From Leptobrachium leishanense (lineage: Eukaryota; Chordata; Amphibia; Anura; Megophryidae): DNA of 64,000 nucleotides. Positions within the stretch are counted from its first letter, which is position 1, and the number at the start of each line of letters is the position of its first letter. The stretch lies in assembly GCA_009667805.1 (NCBI GenBank), contig CM019070.1, positions 53,900,451 through 53,964,450 on the forward strand, written 5' to 3'. Below are positions 20,971 through 32,420 of this stretch, in pieces. The position numbers and the translations under genes were made by a program. The notes under the pieces are model-generated. The model was given only the letters and a program-made list of their open reading frames with translations, searched no databases and was not told where the DNA came from.

Positions 20971-21541
20971 GTATGACCTCTGGCTCCTGTGTTTGGAACT
21001 CTCTTTCGTCTGTTCCCTGAAGTATTTCTGATAATCTGTGTATGACCTTGGATTTCTGGACCTCTCTAGTATTAATCTTGTCTGTTTCAGGTATTATTGT
21101 GTTTGTATTATTTATCTGGTTCACTCAGCAGGCATTTGGCCACAAAGCCAATGTGCTGTTGAGTGGTTGTGTTCTCAGGACTTTATTTATACTCCCTGGG
21201 AAGGAACGTCTGGATCATCAGTCTGTATCTGTTTGTATTTAATGCTGCCCTGCAGCTTGCACAATTCATTGTCTGTCTTACCAAGTACCTTAGTTCTGAA
21301 GCTTTAGTCTTGCTATCCTCTGTATTGTTGGGTGCTCTAAGTTGTCCGTTGGTCTCAAAACCTTTGGAGCTTAGTAGCAGTTCAATTGTCCTGTAATACT
21401 CCCTAGATTTAGAGTATAAATCTGAAATATTGTGCTTGATCCTGTTACTGTCAGCTATTCCATATACCTGCCCCAAAGGCTTCAACCTCCGCAGATTAAA
21501 GGCTCCCCATCACCTTCTAGGGGGCTCACCGTCACAACTAG

Positions 21542-23950
21542 CCAGTCCAAGGCATCAGATGTTAGAGCTGCTCAGGTGCAGAGCGCTGTTGTCTCAAAGC
21601 ACACATCCAGGAACTCTGCTGTCTGGGAGTTCTTTAAGAAATGTACAGCAGACCGCACCGTTGCTATTTGTAATCTATGTCAGATGAGGCTCAAGTGTGG
21701 GAAAGACACCGGACGCTTGGGTACCACGTGCTTGAGGTGACATATGACCACCTGCCATGCATCCCGTTGGCGCAAAACTTTGCGAAGGTCCTCCTCACCT
21801 GTCTCCTGTCTCTACCCCCACTATATGTCCTGCCAGGTCATTGACTCCAACCTCCACTGACAGGGATGATGCTACAGTAATGGATGTACCAGGTCCTTCC
21901 TCACAATGTGAAAGCATCCCATCAGCTGAAGATTTACGCAGTCAGATTACGTTGCCCCAGCTGCTGCAGCGTAAGAAAAAATATAGTCCCAACCATCCCC
22001 AAGCACAGCATCTAAATGCCAGCTTAGCAAAATTACTTGCATTGCAGCTGCTGCCTTTCCAGCTGGTGGACTCTGCTCCCTTCCGTGAATTTGCTGAATG
22101 TGCTGTACCACAGTGGCATGTTCCAAAACGCCATTACTTTTCACGAAAAGGCCATTCCAGCACTATACGAGCACGTGGAAGACAATGTTATCGAGTCATT
22201 GGGAAAGGCAGTCAGCAGCAAGGTGCATGTGACTTTAGACACGTGGTCCAGCAAGCATGGACAGGGCCGTTACATTTCCTTCACGGCACACTGGGTAACT
22301 CTGATTGCAGCTGGGAGGGATCCAAGACGGGGCTCTGTGCTGGAGCTTGTTCATCCACCACGCCTCCAGAAAGCTGCTTGTATGAGGTCTGTCTGCTCCA
22401 CCACCACCTCTCCCTCTTCCTCCTCCTCTTTCTCCTTCTCTGTCTCTGGCGAAGTGGCAGTTAAACCGATGCGTGGCAGGGGCTACGCAATGGCTCAAGC
22501 AAAAAGATGCCATATTGTGCTTGAGCTGGTTTGTTTAGGGGACAGGAGCCACACCGGCCCAAAAATTCTGTCAGCTCTGCAGGGGCAGGTGCAGAGATGG
22601 TTAACACCACGCCAGCTTCAGCTGGGAATGGTCGTCTGTGATAATGGCAGCAACCTTCTTTCCGCCCTACGCCTGGGTAAGTTGATGCATTTACCATGCC
22701 TAGCACACATCCTAAATCTGGTGGTACAGCGTTTCCTAACCAGGTACCCAGGGCTGGCAGAGCTTCTTAGCCAGGCCAGTAAAGTCTGCAGCCACTTCAG
22801 ATGGTCATTCCCAGCAAGTGTTCGCCTGGCAGAAATTCAAAGAGAATTCCACCTTCCCACAAACCGTCTGATCTGTGACATGCCCACCAGGTGGAACTCG
22901 ACATTAGCAATGCTGCAGCATCTGCACAAGCAGCAGAGAGCCATCAACGAGTACCTGTGTGAGTATGGCACAAGGAAAGGTTCAGGTAAACTTGTTCCCC
23001 CCCCCTCCGCAGTGGCTGATGATCAAGGATGCATGCACTGTACTGTCACCATTTGAGGAGGCAACGAGGATGGTGAACAGGGACAGTGCATGCATCAGTG
23101 ACACAATTCCTTTAGTGTTTCTGCTGGAGCACACTCTGCGTGGAATTATAGATGTGACCTAAGAGGCAGAGCAGCGGGAGGAAGAGGAGGCCTTCCCAGT
23201 CTTTCCGCAGACAGAATTCCAGCGGGTCAGACAAGAGGATGAGGAGGAGGAGGAATATTTAAGTAGTGGGGGCATTGAAGGTGTGGATTCCTCCAAGGGA
23301 GGGTTTTGTGTGCCCAGAAACACAAGGACTAGTACGTGGCTGGGAGGAAGAAGTGCACGATGGGGTCATCCTCCTTATTGACCAGGAAGACTCGGAAGCT
23401 AATGCCACCTCCAACCTACAGAGGGAGGACAGGATGAGAAAACTTGGACGCTCTAAAGCGACACTTGTGTAACACCTTTCCTGGCACTGGTAGGTTACCA
23501 AGTGATGACACAGGTGCTTCTGAGACTGCGGATGATCAGAGGAATAGAGGTGAAGGCCGGGGCTGCTTGACTGATGCTTTTTTAATTTTTTTTAGTCCAC
23601 GACGCCCAGGGACGTCAAATGTAGGCACCCATTGCCAGCGTCTTCACAGTATGGTGCAGGACTACCTAGGGGCAAGGACAGACCTGGATACCTTTCCAGC
23701 AGATGATCCACTGGTTTACTGGGTGTTGAGATTGGATCTCTGGCCAGAATTTAGCCAATATGTTATGCAGCTACTAGGTTGCCCTTCATCCAGCGTGCTT
23801 TCTAAAAGGACATTCAGTGCCGCTCGAGGTTTTGTCACAGACAAAAGAGTGCGTCTGTCCACCAACTCTGTAGACCTGCTGACATTTATAAAAATGAATC
23901 AGTCCTGGATCAGCAGCTATCAATCCCCTGATGCTGACGTAACAGAATAG
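21542..23950 (+). pseudogene. hAT H1 transposase, BED finger to hATC
   Basis: Continues the gene broken at 15498. Visible in order: BED-type zinc finger (AVWEFFKKC, ICNLCQMR, then HMTTCH), LPQLLQRKKKYSPNHPQ, the catalytic-region block VTLDTWSSKHGQGRY with the first Asp, GMVVCDNGSNLLSAL with the second, CLAHILNLVVQRFL, and the C-terminal dimerisation block (DPLVYWVLRLDLWPEF ... PSSSVLSKRTFSAARG). Cut-and-paste transposase of the hAT superfamily, related to ZBED-like proteins. It is dead: a TGA follows TCLR in the BED finger near 21738, and there are further stops and frameshifts near 21800, 23056 and 23161. Confidence 0.88.
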
Positions 23951-23984
23951 ATCGGGGATCTCTTCTGCATTCACAAAACCTCCA

Positions 23985-24600
23985 CCACTGAACTCTTCCA
24001 CAATACCACAAAAAGGTTACAGTGTGAAGGCACTTGCTGCCATGAAAGGCACATTATTTGGGTGCACTGACGCCTGTACCAGATTTATATCATTTTAATT
24101 TTTTGAACCGCAGGGTCCAACCCTGCACTCTTCCACAATACCACAAAATGGTTACGGTGTGACGTCACTTGCTGCCATGAGAGGTACATTATTTGGGTGC
24201 ACTGATGCCTGTACCAGATTTATATCATTTTAATTTTGTGAACCGCAGGGGCCAACCCTGCACTCTTCCACAATACCACAAAAGGGTTACGGTGTGAAGG
24301 CACTTGCTGCCATGAAAGGTACATTATTTGGGTGCACTGACGCCTGTACCAGATTTATATAATTTTAATTTTTTGACTGCAGGGGCCAACCCTCACTCTT
24401 CCACAATACCACAAAAGGGTTACGGTGTGAAGGCACTTGCTGCCATGAAAGGTACATTATTTGGGTGCACTGACGCCTGTACCAGATTTATATCATTTTA
24501 ATTTTTTGACCGCAGGGGCCAACCCTGCACTCTTCCACAATACCACAGAGGGGTTACGGTGTGACGGCACTGTTGCCGACACTAAAGGCCCAATTTTAAA
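23985..24600 (+). repeat. Tandem repeats in the 3' tail of hAT H1
   Basis: Five imperfect copies of a unit of about 134 bp containing CTCTTCCACAATACCAC, GGTTACGGTGTGAAGGCA and TGCACTGACGCCTGTACC. The inverted equivalent in H3 is at about 24855-25137 plus 28199-28510. Confidence 0.85.
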
Positions 24601-24660
24601 GCACCTATTGTTACTTTCATCCAAAGCCTGCATAAGTTTCACCATAATTTAGCCAAAAAA

Positions 24661-24784
24661 ATCACTAAACTTGTTCTGTGTGTCCTAAAATGTCTCCTCT
24701 TTTCATACAGGCTGCCGCCCCAAGCAGTTGTTTATGAATAGATTAAAGGAAAACCATTTACCGTCATTTGAAATGTCATTCACT
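24661..24784. other. Spacer at the centre of the hAT tail-to-tail palindrome
   Basis: About 124 bp separating the H1 tail from the inverted H3 tail. No terminal inverted repeat or gene is visible; it contains a pyrimidine-rich stretch followed by CATACAG. Confidence 0.5.
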
Positions 24785-25579
24785 ATGGTGAAACTTATGC
24801 AGGCTTTGGATGAAAGTAACAATAGGGGCTATAAAATTGGGCCTTTAGTGTCGGCAACAGTGCCATCATACCGTAACCCCTCTGTGGTATTGTGGAAGAG
24901 TGCAGGGTTGGACCCTGCGGTCAAATATTAAAATGATATGAATCTGGTATAGGCGTCAGTGGCAGTGCACCCAAATATTGTACCTTTGGTGGCAGCAAGT
25001 GCCTTCACACCGTAACCCCTCTGTGGTATTGTGGAAGAGTGCAGCGGTGGACCCTGCAGTCCAATATTAAAATGATATGAATCTGGTATAGGCGTCAGTG
25101 GCAGTGCACCCAAATATTGTGCCTTTGGTGACAGCAAGTACCTGTAACAGTGCGCTATGGCACTCACCTCGAATAGCGTATTTTGGATCCTTTTGGACAC
25201 ATTTCTAAGACACAGAGAGCAATAAAAGGCTGTAATCTGATCTCCCAAGACAGGGAGTAAATGGAAAGACCTGAATATAGCAGCTAAGCTCAATTGGTTT
25301 CAAGACCAAAAGACAGCTTAGTGCAAAACACAAATACTCTAAGTGAACTGATACAAAGACGTGATACAAGACAAACGTGGTTAAGATTTGTTACAGATTG
25401 TTGAATTTCAATGATCGTGATACATGAAACACATAAAACAGGCAACACTTTATACTTAGAAAGTTCCTACTCTGTAGGTTTCAAATCTGAGTTTATCATA
25501 TACAGAAAACGTTTGTCACAAGGACAGTGGAGTCAAAGCCAGCACATTTAGGATTAAACCTATAGTAAAGTTTTGAAAG

Positions 25580-26381
25580 AAGCTCTGCCAGCCCTGGGTA
25601 CCTGGTTAGGAAACGCTGTACCACCAGATTTAGGACATGTGCTAGGCATGGTAAATGCATCAACTTACCCAGGCGTAGGGCGGAGAGAAGGTTGCTGCCA
25701 TTATCACAGACGACCATTCCCAGCTGAAGCTACTGTGGTGTTAACCATCTCTGCACCTGCCCCTGCAGAGCTGACAGAATTTTTGGGCCGGTGTGGCTCC
25801 TGTCCCCTAAACAAACCAGCTCAAGCACAATATGGCATCTTTTTGCTTGAGCCATTGCGTAGCCCCTGCCACGCATCGGTTTAACTGCCACTTCGCCAGA
25901 GACAGAGAAGGAGAAAGAGGAGGAGGAAGAGGGAGAGGTGGTGGTGGAGCAGACAGACCTCATACAAGCAGCTTTCTGGAGGCGTGGTGGATGAACAAGC
26001 TCCAGCACAGAGCCCCGTCTTGGATCCCTCCCAGCTGCAATCAGAGTTACCCAGTGTGCCGTGAAGGAAATGTAACGGCCCTGTCCATGCTTGCTGGACC
26101 ACGTGTCTAAAGTCACATGCACCTTGCTGCTGACTGCCTTTCCCAATGACTCGATAACATTGTCTTCCACGTGCTCGTATAGTGCTGGAATGGCCTTTTC
26201 GTGAAAAGTAATGGCGTTTTGGAACATGCCACTGTGGTACAGCACATTCAGCAAATTCACGGAAGGGAGCAGAGTCCACCAGCTGGAAAGGCAGCAGCTG
26301 CAATGCAAGTAATTTTGCTAAGCTGGCATTTAGATGCTGTGCTTGGGGATGGTTGGGACTATATTTTTTCTTACGCTGCAG
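25580..26381 (-). mobile_element. 802-bp captured segment of the hAT transposase gene
   Basis: Reverse complement of H1 21964-22765, with the same 802-bp length and only scattered base changes. Flanked by TGAAAG at 25574-25579 and 26382-26387. It includes part of the catalytic region (VTLDTWSSKHG, GMVVCDNGSN) but no terminal repeats of the parent element. Confidence 0.85.
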
Positions 26382-26796
26382 TGAAAGAAAAACTGTCTTT
26401 AAAAACAAAATGGCTACAAGCATCCATTTTAAATCCTTTGTCTCTAATATACCCGACAATACCATAAATATTAAATAAGTTTATCAACCTGCATGGCAGG
26501 CCTTCAGTCAATGACTGGATTCTGTATTATATGATCATACAGAGTGGGAACTCAGTTCAATAGCCTGCAAGGCAGGCCTACAAGCAGAGATTGGATTCTG
26601 TATTATCTCAGCTATGCAGAGTAGGAACTCACAGAATTTAATAGCCTGCAAGGCAGGCCTACAATCAGATTGGATTCTGTATAGCAACTAGGAATACACA
26701 GATACTAGACAGGATACTAGACAGGATACTTTGACAGATATTCAACAGCCTGCAGGGCAGGACTCAAATCATAAAACTTGTTCCTGTTGATTCCAG

Positions 26797-27737
26797 TAGG
26801 GATGCACCGATACCACTTTTTTAAGACCGAGTACGAGTACCGATACTTTTTAAAAGTACTCACCGATACCGAGTACCGATACATTTAATGTCATGTGACG
26901 CTTTCCAATAGGAACAGACCTCATATAAAAATTTATATGAGATTTGCCCCAGCTCACATGGATTTGCCCCCAGCTCACATGGATTTGCCCCCAGCTCTGA
27001 TGAATATGCCCCAGCTCTGATGGATTTGCCCCAGCTCTGATGGATTTGCCCCCAGCACTCATGGATTTGGCCCCAGCTCTGATGGATATGCCCCAACTCT
27101 GATGGATATGCCCCAGCTCTGATGGATATGCCCCAGCTCTGATGGATATGCCCCAGCTCTGATGGATATGTCCCCCAGGTCTCATGGATTTGCGCCCAGG
27201 TCTCATGAATTTGCCCCCAGGTCTCATGGATTTACCCCCAGGTCTCATGGATTTACCCCCAGGTCTCATGGATTTGCCCCCAGGTCTCATGGATTTACCC
27301 CCAGGTCTCATGGATTTGCCCCCAGGTCTCATGGATTTGCCCCAGCTCGAACGCTGGGGAAGCTGGCCGTGTGCATGTAAAGGTCCGGTCGCTGGGCAGT
27401 GATGCGATAACGTGGCCGCCGGGCGCATCTGTGACGCTGCCTCCAGCCGAGAGGCAGCGTCACAGGAGAGCCCAGTGGCTGCGGGAACGCATCACTGCCC
27501 AGCGACCGGACCTTCAGGATGGGTGAGTATCGCGGCGCGCCGGAGGGGAACACTGGCCGCATGCTTTTCATGCACGCGGCCAGCTTCCCCAGCCCCGCGG
27601 ATACTGGCAAACCGGCCCAGCGCCGGCTTCCGGTATCGGCGGGATGTATCGGGCCGTTTGCACGAGTAACAAGTACTCGTGCAAACGGCAATATCGGCCC
27701 CGATACCGATGCTAGTATCGGTATCGGTGCATCCCTA
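26797..27737. mobile_element. hAT MITE K
   Basis: Terminal inverted repeats TAGGGATGCACCGATACC, 8-bp TSD GATTCCAG at 26789-26796 and 27738-27745. Subterminal DNA repeats GTACTCG/CGAGTAC and CCGATAC strings. The interior holds a 21-bp minisatellite and a GC-rich inverted repeat. No transposase. Confidence 0.92.
26940..27350. repeat. 21-bp minisatellite inside MITE K
   Basis: About 19 units in two blocks: GATGGATATGCCCCAGCTCT-type, then CATGGATTTGCCCCCAGGTCT-type. The open frames across it are by-products of the unit length. Confidence 0.9.
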
Positions 27738-28503
27738 GATTCCAGCATTTACCACAAAACAACAAACAACTGGATGCCTTGCGATTGGGCCTCAAACCAG
27801 GTTCTAGCAAATAGAGAACAGAAAACTTGCAGCAGGACACAAACATGAAAACCAAACCTCACAGGCAAAAGCACAGTAGGGATAAGCAATGAGAATAGTC
27901 AAATGGAATAGCCGGGTCACAACATATACAGGGTCCTCGTACAAAATCAGATCAGCAACAAAAGTATCAATTAGAATATGCAAGATAGTAGGCGATGCGG
28001 GAACTATACTCCACGGCAGGGCGTGGAGCAGATCCTCTCGTCCTGCTTTAAAGGCTGGTGGCTCATCATTATGCTAAGCCCCACCCCCATAGATGCCGTT
28101 CTGCCAGCTCTCACTACTGGCAACCGATCAGCCAGCAATGCCAACGGGTGCCCTGACCCCCCAGGAAGCGCTGCGGGGGCTGAGGACGTAACAGTACCTT
28201 CACACCGTAACCCCTCTGTGGTATTGTGGAAGAGTGCATCGGTGGACCCTGTGGTCCAATATTAAAATTATATGAATCTGGTATAGGCGTCAGTGGCAGT
28301 GCACCCAAATATTGTGCCTTTGGTGGCAGCAAGTGCCTTCACACCGTAACCCCTCTGTGGTATTGTGGAAGAGTGCAGGGTTGGACCCTGCGGTCAAGTA
28401 TTAAAATGATATGAATCTGGTATAGGCGTCAGTGGCAGTGCACCCAAATATTTTACCTTTGGTGGCAGCAAGTGCCTTCACACCGTAAGCCCTTTGTGGT
28501 ATT

Positions 28504-28746
28504 GTGGAAGAGTGCAGTGGTGGAGGTTTTGGGAATGCAGAAGAGATCCCTGATCTATTCAGTTATGTCAGCATCAGGGGATTGATAGCTGCTGATCCAG
28601 GACTGATTCATTTTTATAAATGTCAGCCGGTCTACAGAGTCAGTGGACAGACACACTCTTTTGTCTGTGACAAAACCTCCAGCGGCACTGAACATCCTTT
28701 CAGAAAGCATGCTGGATGAAGGGCAAACTAGTAGCTGCATAGCATA
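28504..28746 (-). pseudogene. hAT H3 hATC dimerisation fragment
   Basis: Minus-strand match to the C-terminal end of the hAT transposase (VDRLTFIKMNQSWISSY, then the normal stop). It is the continuation of the H2 transposase that stops at 53260. Confidence 0.8.
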
Positions 28747-31700
28747 TGGTTATATCCTCAGCCCCCGCTGTGCCCCCTGTGGGGTCTGGGCAAGAAGGGG
28801 GACCGCTGGCTGGTCGGATGCCAGCACTTTCTGCTGGCAGATCGGCATCTGAGGGGGCGGGGTCAGGTGTGGTTACCAGGAGCCACAGGCTTTAAAATAG
28901 GGCTCTAGGAATGGCCTCATTGCCCTGTTGTGGAGTTATTCACGCACCACTACTTCTACATTTATTTTTTACAGTCATTTCAAAAATGCAGGTTTGACTG
29001 GCTCACCCTGTATATCTATTTGACTACTGTTGACGACCTGCTTTGTATGAGATTCCTGTCCCTGTTTATTGACCCGGCTTGGCTTTTGACTTCTCTCTCT
29101 CTATTGTGCATTTTACGTTGTATCACTTGTTTTAGTGATTTAACCCCCTGCTGGTTTCTGGGTTGATCACTAGCTGTTTTGGATTCTAATCCTTCACGAT
29201 TAGGGGTATCGTTTGCAACCCTTCGGGGTCCCTTTATCCAGGTTACTACTTAGGTTTATGGTTTTGCTAAGACCACGATAACAAACTATTGTTTATTTCT
29301 GTTTTATGTTATTTCTGCATCTCTGTCTGCCCTGCACCTTGAGTACTTCACGGATTGTTGTTCCACGTATGATGTTTCTGAGTGTGTCCTAGGTAATCTG
29401 TTGGTCTCGAAACCTTCAGAGCTTGAGACAATTCAGTTAGTCCTTGTGTCTCCTTAAAACACGTGTTAACCCAATATGGGTTGGGGATGTGTATGTGGCA
29501 CTTTAGGTTGTATTAGTTAGTATATACAGTTGTGTTCAAAATTATTCAACCCCCAATGCTGTAAAGGGTTTTAGGGAATTTAGTTTACATTTGTAATTGT
29601 ATTCAGAATGAAATCCTACAAGGACTTTTTAAAGAACCATATGCAACTAAAATGACATCAATTGGTTTTGTAATACAGTAGTAAATGTTTCTTTTGTGAA
29701 TTGTTCATTGACACAATTATTCAACCCCTTAAAGACTACCACTCTGAAGAACAGAGGTTCATTCAAGTGTTTTCAATCAGGTATTGAAAACACCTGTGGA
29801 TGTCACGGAGCAGCAATAAAACATAATAAGCACCAATTAGGCAGCTTTAAAATGACTGTGATACTCAGCTCCTTCTAGACATTTACTGGTGTGGTTACAA
29901 ACATGGTGAAGTCAAGAGAATGGTCCAGGAAGACAAGAGAAGAGGTGATTACTCTTCACAGGAAGGGCAATGGCTATAAGAAGATTGCAAAGATGTTAAA
30001 CATACCAAGAGAGACCATAGGAAGCATCATTCGCAAATTCAAGGCAAAGGGCACTGTTGAAACGCTACCTGGTCGTGGCAGAAAGAAGATGCTGACTTCG
30101 ACTGCTGTGCGCTACCTGAAGTGTAGAGTGGAGAAAAGTCCCCGTGTGGCTGCTGAGGAACTGAGAAAAGATTTGTCAGATGTGGGTACTGAAGTTTCAG
30201 CTCAGACAATACGGCGCACACTGTGTAATGAAGGCCTCCATGCCAGAACTCCCAGGCGCACCCCCTTGCTGTCTCCAAAGAATAAGAAGAGTCGACTGCA
30301 GTATGCCAAAAGTCATGTGGACAAACCACAGAAGATTTGGGATAGTGTTCTGTGGACTGTAGGCTTGTGCACCGATTTTTTTTTTTTTCGGTTCGGTTTG
30401 ATTCGTTTGGATGTTTAAACTTTTCGATTCGGCTCGTTTCGGCCGATTTCTGTTTCGATTCGGTTCGGCTCGACTCGTTTTTCGTGTACATTTTTTTTTC
30501 GGAATATCGACCATTTTTCGTATTTTCGTGTCACTTTGCTCGTTTTTTGTATCGACTTTTCGTGATTTCGGGACTTTTCGTTTTTTTCGACCGTCTGTTC
30601 TCCTCGACCATTTTTCGTATTTTCGGGTCACTTTGCTCGTTTTTTGTATCGACTTTTTCGTGATTTCGGAAATTTTCGTTTTTTCGGAACGTCTGTTCTC
30701 CTCGTTTCAAAGCTGTCTAACTCTATTCGTTTTGATGTAAACTACTATGGTTTACTTTTTTATACTTTATATATTTTTTTATAATAAATTTTTGGTTTGT
30801 TTTTCGGATCCGATAATTCATTCTGTCAATACGATAATTCTGGCGATTCTATCGTGTTTTTTTTTAATTAAATAAAGATCCTTTTTTTCTTATGAATATA
30901 CATTTCACAACTTTATTTAATCACATTATAAAAGCCAAGGAACAAAAAAAAATGAACAAAACGATTTAAAAAACGCTAAACTGACCCGAATGGTCTGACT
31001 TTAAAAATAAAAACCAGAACAAAATGGTTTTAAAAAACGGAAAAATAGTTGATCAAAATGATCTGAAACGAAAAAAAAAAAAAAATGATTTAAAACAGAC
31101 AAAAATTACACTATTTTTAACAAACGCACCCCATACAAAAATCCTTAGTGCAGCATCATTGTTCACATTATTATTGAAATGGGAACAATATTGCTGCATT
31201 AACAAAACAAAACAAAAAACCTGTTTATTTTTTTTTATATTTAAATTTTTTATAATTTTTAACATTGTCATGTTTGGTATTGTTGGAAAGGCCATGCTCT
31301 GGTCGATCCAAAGATACCAAACATTAACCAACCGATAGCTGCCGCGGATCGGGAGATAGGGGGTTCCAATGAACCCCCTATCTCCACCATTGGTCGCAGT
31401 TAGGGGTTAACTCCAGAACTGACGTCATTGTGACGAGGTCTTGGGACTGTGACGTGACCATGTTGGCGGGCAGCGTCTTAGCGGGCAGCGGTGGGAGAGA
31501 GAGAGCTCATAGCTGGGAGGAGGTGTTGCGTGAAGCTGCAAACAGGGATAAATAAACTAGACCTGAGCCGCACTAAGGATCTTTGGGTTGTGTTGGAGAA
31601 GACTTCACGCAGTGCTGCCATCAATATTTTTTGATAAATTCTTGGTTATACAATGAATGTGACTGTGGACAAAAATCCGTGTTGTTGTGACATCACCTAA

Positions 31701-32119
31701 GCTTAACAAAACCAGGCCACGTCGGTAATCAAATCTCAAGGCAGTACAACAAGGTTGTGTTAGTGTGTGACATTTTTTGGCCAGGCAGGCACAGGCAGTG
31801 TGTAGAATGTGCACAGTCACATTCATGGCCACAAATATGTTGACAAATTTATGACAAAGGGTCCATAGAAATGTCAATAAATTTTGTACATATAATTTTA
31901 ACAGTGTGGAAACCAAGCAATACATATTAACTTATTAAGTATGAAAAGCAACGCACACAAACAGGAAAATATATAGAAAAAACAGAAAATTTATTTACAA
32001 CATGGGGAAGAGAAGGGAACATGCCAAGGATGGCAAACTGCCCAACAGGGGCACAAACAACACAAACAAACATACAATGGCGGCCATCTTCCAGTCTAAG
32101 CCAGGCGAACATCTTGTTC

Positions 32120-32389
32120 AGAATATTGGTTCACTTTCACTTGAGAATTACTGGCATTGAGGAGATGTTGGAGCTGGTCCGCATCTTTGATTACAAAGAT
32201 TATGACTGCCGTAAGGGCCCTTACGGCAGGAAGAATAATTCTAGAAAGGATCGTATCATTGACAAGCTACGCACCACCATCCTGGAGGTGTTTGGGAAAG
32301 ACCGGACGAAGGACCAGATCCGAAAACGCTGGTCCGACCTCAAAGCAGGCGAGCAGGAGCAGCTGAGGCACATCCGTATTGAGTATTGA
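32120..32389 (+). pseudogene. Inverted extra Myb/SANT segment in X2
   Basis: The plus strand encodes a Myb/SANT-like domain (EEMLELVRIFDYKDYDC ... DQIRKRWSDLK) ending in its own stop at 32387-32389. It sits opposite in orientation to the gene around it and is absent from the same place in X1 (near 5400). No start codon or promoter is evident. Confidence 0.6.
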
Positions 32390-32420
32390 GATTTCGGGAG
32401 GAGGCTGCCACGGGTCTGTC

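Larger units (their letters stand above)
15499..21536 (+). mobile_element. Solo LTR S1, interrupted by element A
   Basis: TGTCACATCTCG at 15499 to GCTCACCGTCACA at 21536, flanked by ACTAG at 15494-15498 and 21537-21541. Without element A it is about 850 bp and has no coding sequence, consistent with a solo LTR left by LTR-LTR recombination. A stretch containing TTGGTCTCAAAACCTT (about 21350) is shared with S2 and S3, so all three belong to related LTR families. Confidence 0.8.
2529..24660 (+). mobile_element. hAT transposon copy H1 (BED-finger, ZBED-like), nested
   Basis: The 5' terminus TAGGGATGAGCTGTTCGG starts at 2529; the same terminus, inverted, ends copy H2 at 57588. A TATA-like element (CACTATATAAGG, about 2800-2812) precedes the body. 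H1 is split by the gypsy element G (2828-14032) and by solo LTR S1 (15499-21536). Its own sequence is therefore 2529-2827, 14033-15498 and 21537-24660. It carries a tandem-repeat leader, a decayed transposase gene and a tandem-repeat tail. A canonical 3' terminal inverted repeat is not visible; instead the tail meets copy H3 in an inverted, tail-to-tail arrangement. Confidence 0.8.
25143..28193 (-). mobile_element. Solo LTR S3, with two internal insertions
   Basis: TG...CA ends and TSD GTACC at 25138-25142 and 28194-28198. On the minus strand it begins TGTTACGTCCTCAGCC, matching S2. The captured hAT segment (25580-26381) and MITE K (26797-27737) lie inside; without them it is about 1.3 kb. 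No coding sequence of its own. Confidence 0.82.

Noticed and set aside
22961..23470. Separate short genes in the hAT H1 region
   Set aside because: They are frameshifted pieces of one transposase, in the same order as in H2.
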